A stretch of 64,000 nucleotides of DNA, from positions 1 through 64,000 of the forward strand of contig JAKFFG010000008.1 of assembly GCA_036675275.1 (NCBI GenBank). The letters are read 5' to 3'. The translations under genes were made by a program, and so were the position numbers. Source of the stretch: Pollutimonas sp036675275. Its GTDB lineage: Bacteria > Pseudomonadota > Gammaproteobacteria > Burkholderiales > Burkholderiaceae_B. Below, one piece after another: positions 61,209 to 64,000 of this stretch; position 1 is the stretch's first letter, and every line of letters begins with the position of its first letter. The notes below the pieces were generated by a model that was given only the letters and a program-made list of their open reading frames with translations, was not told the DNA's origin and did no database searches.

Positions 61209-62204
61209 ATGATTCAATTTTCGAAGAAATCGATCAAGAAGCTGACCGCCGTGGGCGCAGCAGCTTTTGCATTGTCCGTAGGCGCCGGGCTTCCGGCTGC
61301 CCACGCCGCTTATCCGGAGCATCCCATCAATATGGTGGTGTCTTATGGGCCCGGCGGAGGCACCGATCTGGTCGCTCGCGCAATTGCGCCTTACATTGAA
61401 AAATACCTGGGCAACGGCGCCCGCATCGTCGTGCTCAACAGGCCCGGAGCGGGTGGCGCCATCGGCTTCGCCGAAATTGCGCGCGCCAAGCCCGACGGCT
61501 ACACCATAGGCTTCCTGAACACGCCGAACATGCTTACCATCCCAATCGAGCGCAAGGCCCAGTACCATTGGACCGACTTTGACCTGATCGGCAATCTTAT
61601 CGATGACCCGGACAGCTTCGCCGTCAAATCAGACGGCAAGATCAAGTCTCTGAAAGACCTGGTGGCGTTCGCCAAGGCGAATCCCGGCGAAGTCACAGTC
61701 GGCACAACGGGCATTGGTTCGGATGACCACTTGGCCATGCTCATGTTTCAGAAGGGCACCGGCACGAAGATGACGCACGTGCCGTACAAGGGCGCGGGCG
61801 AAGTGCGCAGCGCAATCTCCAGCGGTGAGATCATGTTGGCCGCCATGAATATTGGCGAAGTGCAGGCATACATCAAAGGAGGCTCGCCCTTGCGTTCACT
61901 GGGCGTGATGAGCGAGGAACGCACCGACCTGGCTCCGGAACTGCCGACGTTCAAGGAACAGGGCCACGACATTATCATGGCCTCGCTGCGCGGCATCGGT
62001 GCGCCCAAGGGCTTGCCGGAAGACGTCTCCAAGAAGCTGGTCTCCGCAGTCCAGCAGGCGGTCAACGATCCCGCCTTCCGCGAGCAGGCAAAGAAGCTTT
62101 TCGTTCCGCTACGCTACATGGGTCCAGCCGACTATAAAGCCGAGCTGGAATCCGATGAGAAAATGTTCAAACAGTTCTGGGAAGATACGCCCTGGGCCGA
62201 ATAA
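61209..62204 (+). CDS. Bug-family (TctC-type) periplasmic solute receptor
   Basis: A 331-residue receptor with a 33-residue signal peptide ending AAHA. It has PINMVVSYGPGGGTDLVARA, NRPGAGGAIGFAEIARAKPD and HVPYKGAGEVRSAISSGEIM. The start ATG 61209 is favoured because TGGAGAC lies directly before it; ATG 61197 would consume that ribosome site. It is the last gene before a 162-bp palindromic element. It likely captures the hydroxy or oxo acid handled by its neighbours. No TctAB pair is nearby. Confidence 0.92.
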   Translation: MIQFSKKSIKKLTAVGAAAFALSVGAGLPAAHAAYPEHPINMVVSYGPGGGTDLVARAIAPYIEKYLGNGARIVVLNRPGAGGAIGFAEIARAKPDGYTIGFLNTPNMLTIPIERKAQYHWTDFDLIGNLIDDPDSFAVKSDGKIKSLKDLVAFAKANPGEVTVGTTGIGSDDHLAMLMFQKGTGTKMTHVPYKGAGEVRSAISSGEIMLAAMNIGEVQAYIKGGSPLRSLGVMSEERTDLAPELPTFKEQGHDIIMASLRGIGAPKGLPEDVSKKLVSAVQQAVNDPAFREQAKKLFVPLRYMGPADYKAELESDEKMFKQFWEDTPWAE

Positions 62205-62225
62205 GCCCGCAGGCGCCGGCATATC

Positions 62226-62387
62226 AGTGTGCTGTTTGGCTAATTCGAATATTCAACTTCGGCGCCTGGACTGGCCATACTGCGTTGCAAATCCTCGCGA
62301 TAGCAAAGGCTATCGCTGCGGCTTGCGCCTTGTCTGGCAAGCCCATGCATCCGAATTTGAATGCACGAACTAACCAAGCAGCACACT
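62226..62387. repeat. 162-bp long imperfect palindrome
   Basis: The two halves of 62226-62387 pair around a centre at 62306.5. The outer ends AGTGTGCTG/CAGCACACT and the apex GCGATAGC/GCTATCGC are exact. Intermediate parts (for example ATTCAAcTTCGG against ATTCAAaTTCGG) match with scattered changes and one single-base register shift. The apical loop is AAAG. It encodes no protein and sits in the gap between a receptor and the FMN-dependent dehydrogenase gene. It resembles dispersed intergenic repeats of Burkholderiales and would fold into one long RNA hairpin that could uncouple the two genes. Confidence 0.75.
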
Positions 62388-62420
62388 AGGCCCTCCCATT
62401 AATTTTGCGAAGAAGTGACG

Positions 62421-63620
62421 ATGTATTCCGAGAAGCGGCTTGAGCGTCTTTTGTGCCTGGACGATTTTGAAATAGAGGCGCAGCGATATCTGCCCAGGGC
62501 GATTTTTGGATATGTTTCGGGTGCGACCGAAACCAACTCGTCACTACGCGACAATCGGGAGGCCTTCGCCGAGCTGGGATTCATACCTCGTGTCTTGTGC
62601 GACGTTTCCAGAATTAGCACCGAAGTGACGCTATGGGGCGATACCTATGCCTTGCCTTTTGGCATCGCCCCCATGGGCATAAGCGCCATGTCGGCTTATC
62701 GCGGAGACTGCGTGCTGGCCCAATCGGCGCAAAGCAGGAATGTGCCCATGATCATGAGCGGTTCCTCGCTGATGCCGCTGGAAGAAGTCGCCCGGATAGG
62801 ATCGAACGTGTGGTTCCAGGCTTACCTGCCGGGCAGCGAAGAACAGATCGTTGCCCTTATCAAGCGCGTGGCGGCCGCCGGCTACGAGAAGCTCGTCGTG
62901 ACGGTCGATACGCCGGTAGCCGCCAATCGGGAAAACAATGTGCGGGCAGGCTTTTCGACCCCCTTGCGGCCCACGCTGAAGCTGATGCTCGACGGCATTC
63001 GTCATCCGGGTTGGACGGTAGGCACATTCCTGCGCACCCTTTACCGGTCCGGCATTCCCCATTTCGAGAACAGCTATGCAACTCGCGGCGTGCCCATCAT
63101 TTCGCGCAACGTATTGCGTGATTTCTCTGACCGCGGCCACCTGAATTGGGAGCATTTGAAACTGATCAGGAAGCTGTGGACGGGCAAGCTCATCGTCAAG
63201 GGCATCATGGCCAGCGAAGATGCGAAGCTGGCGGTCGATCACGGTGCCGACGCCATCATCGTGTCGAATCATGGCGGCCGCCAGCTTGACGGCACAGTGT
63301 CGCCGCTGCGCGTGCTGCCCGGGATCGTCGCCGCCTGTCCCACCATACCGATCATGATGGATAGCGGGATACGGCGCGGAACCGACGTGTTGAAGGCGAT
63401 GGCGCTGGGCGCCAAGTTCGTATTCGTCGGCCGGCCTTTCGGCTACGCCGCCGCAATCGGCGGAGAAAAGGGTGCGCATCACGCGCTGGACCTGCTTGGC
63501 GCCGAAGTCAGGCGCAACACCGCCATGTTGGGCGTCACGGACGTCAAGGCGGTAGGCAGGAAAAGCATCCGGGCCTTGTCGGCCGGCAGCGCTTTTGCCA
63601 GGCATCTTGAGACGTTTTAA
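62421..63620 (+). CDS. FMN-dependent L-2-hydroxyacid dehydrogenase (LldD/MdlB-like)
   Basis: A 399-residue FMN enzyme of the L-lactate dehydrogenase/glycolate oxidase family. It oxidises an L-2-hydroxy acid and passes electrons to quinone or oxygen. IAPMGISAMSAYRGD and FQAYLPG bind FMN. The catalytic histidine lies in IVSNHGGRQLDGT, and the phosphate-binding loop is MDSGIRRGTDVLKAMALGAK. A relatively hydrophobic, basic segment near residues 180-220 (PTLKLMLDGIRHP) may be the membrane-contacting region of this family. GTG 62415 is an alternative two codons upstream. It pairs functionally with the D-specific enzyme at 60163. Confidence 0.93.
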   Translation: MYSEKRLERLLCLDDFEIEAQRYLPRAIFGYVSGATETNSSLRDNREAFAELGFIPRVLCDVSRISTEVTLWGDTYALPFGIAPMGISAMSAYRGDCVLAQSAQSRNVPMIMSGSSLMPLEEVARIGSNVWFQAYLPGSEEQIVALIKRVAAAGYEKLVVTVDTPVAANRENNVRAGFSTPLRPTLKLMLDGIRHPGWTVGTFLRTLYRSGIPHFENSYATRGVPIISRNVLRDFSDRGHLNWEHLKLIRKLWTGKLIVKGIMASEDAKLAVDHGADAIIVSNHGGRQLDGTVSPLRVLPGIVAACPTIPIMMDSGIRRGTDVLKAMALGAKFVFVGRPFGYAAAIGGEKGAHHALDLLGAEVRRNTAMLGVTDVKAVGRKSIRALSAGSAFARHLETF

Positions 63621-63653
63621 AGCTCGAATACTGTCCTGTCCACCGGAGCCGCT

Positions 63654-63667
63654 AGAATACGCATTCT
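63654..63667. promoter_or_regulatory. Palindrome AGAAT-ACGC-ATTCT before the second IclR gene
   Basis: Five-bp perfect arms with a 4-bp spacer, 21 bp before the proposed TTG start of the IclR gene. Possibly its autoregulatory operator; it is short enough to occur by chance. Confidence 0.3.
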
Positions 63668-63687
63668 TGCCATCGGAAGGACATGCC

Positions 63688-64000
63688 TTGCGCTCGAATC
63701 CCTTGTCTACACACGACCATGCCAAAGAAGACAGGCACTTTGTCACCGCTTTGGCGCGCGGCCTGGAAGTGCTTGCCTGCTTCAAGTCGGGATCCAAAGT
63801 GCTGGGCAACCAGGAACTTGCGGTGCGTTGCAAGCTGCCCAAGTCCACGGTCTCGCGCCTGACATCCACCCTGGTGAAGCTGGGTTACCTTACGCATGAC
63901 GACGAGACCGGCAAGTATGCCTTGGGCGTGGCCACCATGTCCCTGGGCGTGGGCATGCTGGCCAAGCTGGACATTCGTGAAGTCGCCCGGCCCTTCATGC
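63688..64000 (+). CDS. IclR-family transcriptional regulator, 5' part (cut by the window end)
   Basis: The first 104 codons are present. The HTH reads LAVRCKLPKSTVSRLTSTLV and the following wing is GYLTHDDETGKYALGVATMS. Together with ALARGLEVLACFKSGSK, this closely parallels the IclR protein at 57519. I place the start at TTG 63688 because GGAAGG lies 7 bp upstream and ATG 63683 is in another frame. No stop codon occurs before position 64000. It probably controls the hydroxyacid genes to its left or genes beyond the window. Confidence 0.88.
   Translation, partial: MRSNPLSTHDHAKEDRHFVTALARGLEVLACFKSGSKVLGNQELAVRCKLPKSTVSRLTSTLVKLGYLTHDDETGKYALGVATMSLGVGMLAKLDIREVARPFM

Noticed and set aside
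63683..63685. ATG as start of the last IclR gene
   Set aside because: It is not in the frame that encodes the HTH. TTG 63688 is in frame and correctly spaced from GGAAGG.
62631..63869. 412-codon minus-strand frame opposite the FMN-dependent dehydrogenase and the IclR start
   Set aside because: Both plus-strand genes carry family motifs throughout, and the antisense frame has none.
1..64000. tRNA, rRNA, integrase, transposase or phage genes marking a genomic island
   Set aside because: None found on reading both strands. The accessory nature is suggested only by gene content and repeats.

Overview
The window looks like a chromosomal segment of a betaproteobacterium of the family Alcaligenaceae (Bordetella, Achromobacter, Pusillimonas or a relative). 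The grounds are the high density of Bug/TctC-type periplasmic solute receptors, the TctDE-TctCBA layout, moderately high GC and the usual Burkholderiales housekeeping genes (ppc, ilvD, nadE). I see no rRNA, tRNA, CRISPR array, phage or transposase gene. The region is rich in organic-acid uptake and catabolism genes, each block with its own regulator.

Layout. 1-8144: a palindromic repeat, a solitary Bug receptor, then two acyl-CoA dehydrogenases that look like complementary halves of one heteromeric enzyme. Next come a LysR regulator and a divergent operon of CoA-transferase, quinone-oxidoreductase-like enzyme and Bug receptor. 8201-14271: a fungal-type cytosine deaminase, an orphan ketosynthase chain-length-factor-like protein, a diguanylate cyclase, a ParB-fold protein, a YjdF-like membrane protein, an MFS transporter and a small MliC-like lipoprotein. 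14318-21623: a GntR/FCD regulator with twin palindromic operators, divergent from an acid-sugar cluster. That cluster holds a homoserine-dehydrogenase-like/SAF protein, a complete tripartite tricarboxylate transporter (TTT), a four-carbon acid sugar kinase and a class II aldolase-type decarboxylase. 21694-26881: tctD-tctE-tctC-tctB-tctA, with an 11-bp direct repeat before tctC. 26889-28292: a family III CoA-transferase.

28678-36916: a Dpp/Opp-type ABC importer co-oriented with a metal-dependent amidohydrolase and a CobW-family metallochaperone-like GTPase, with the binding protein last. 36953-41117: ppc, with 14-bp repeats in its leader, a Rieske protein and an SDR. 41232-46274: a probably Fur-controlled operon of a NitT/TauT-type ABC transporter, a CopD-like membrane protein and a TonB-dependent receptor. 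46471-52156: ilvD, a pirin/LysR divergent pair, an MFS transporter and nadE. 52187-57381: an operon of Bug receptor, gamma-glutamyltransferase-like enzyme, Bug receptor and ThDP enzyme, divergent from an IclR gene. 58417-63620: a LysR gene, then an RraA-like aldolase, a D-2-hydroxyacid dehydrogenase and a Bug receptor. A 162-bp palindrome separates these from an FMN-dependent L-2-hydroxyacid dehydrogenase. A second IclR gene runs off the window end.

The best candidates for undescribed biology are the Fur-linked TonB/ABC/CopD operon, the importer-amidohydrolase-CobW cluster, the SAF-protein acid-sugar cluster and the receptor/GGT/ThDP operon. All functions come from reading motifs in the sequence. 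No database search was run, and substrates are not determined.
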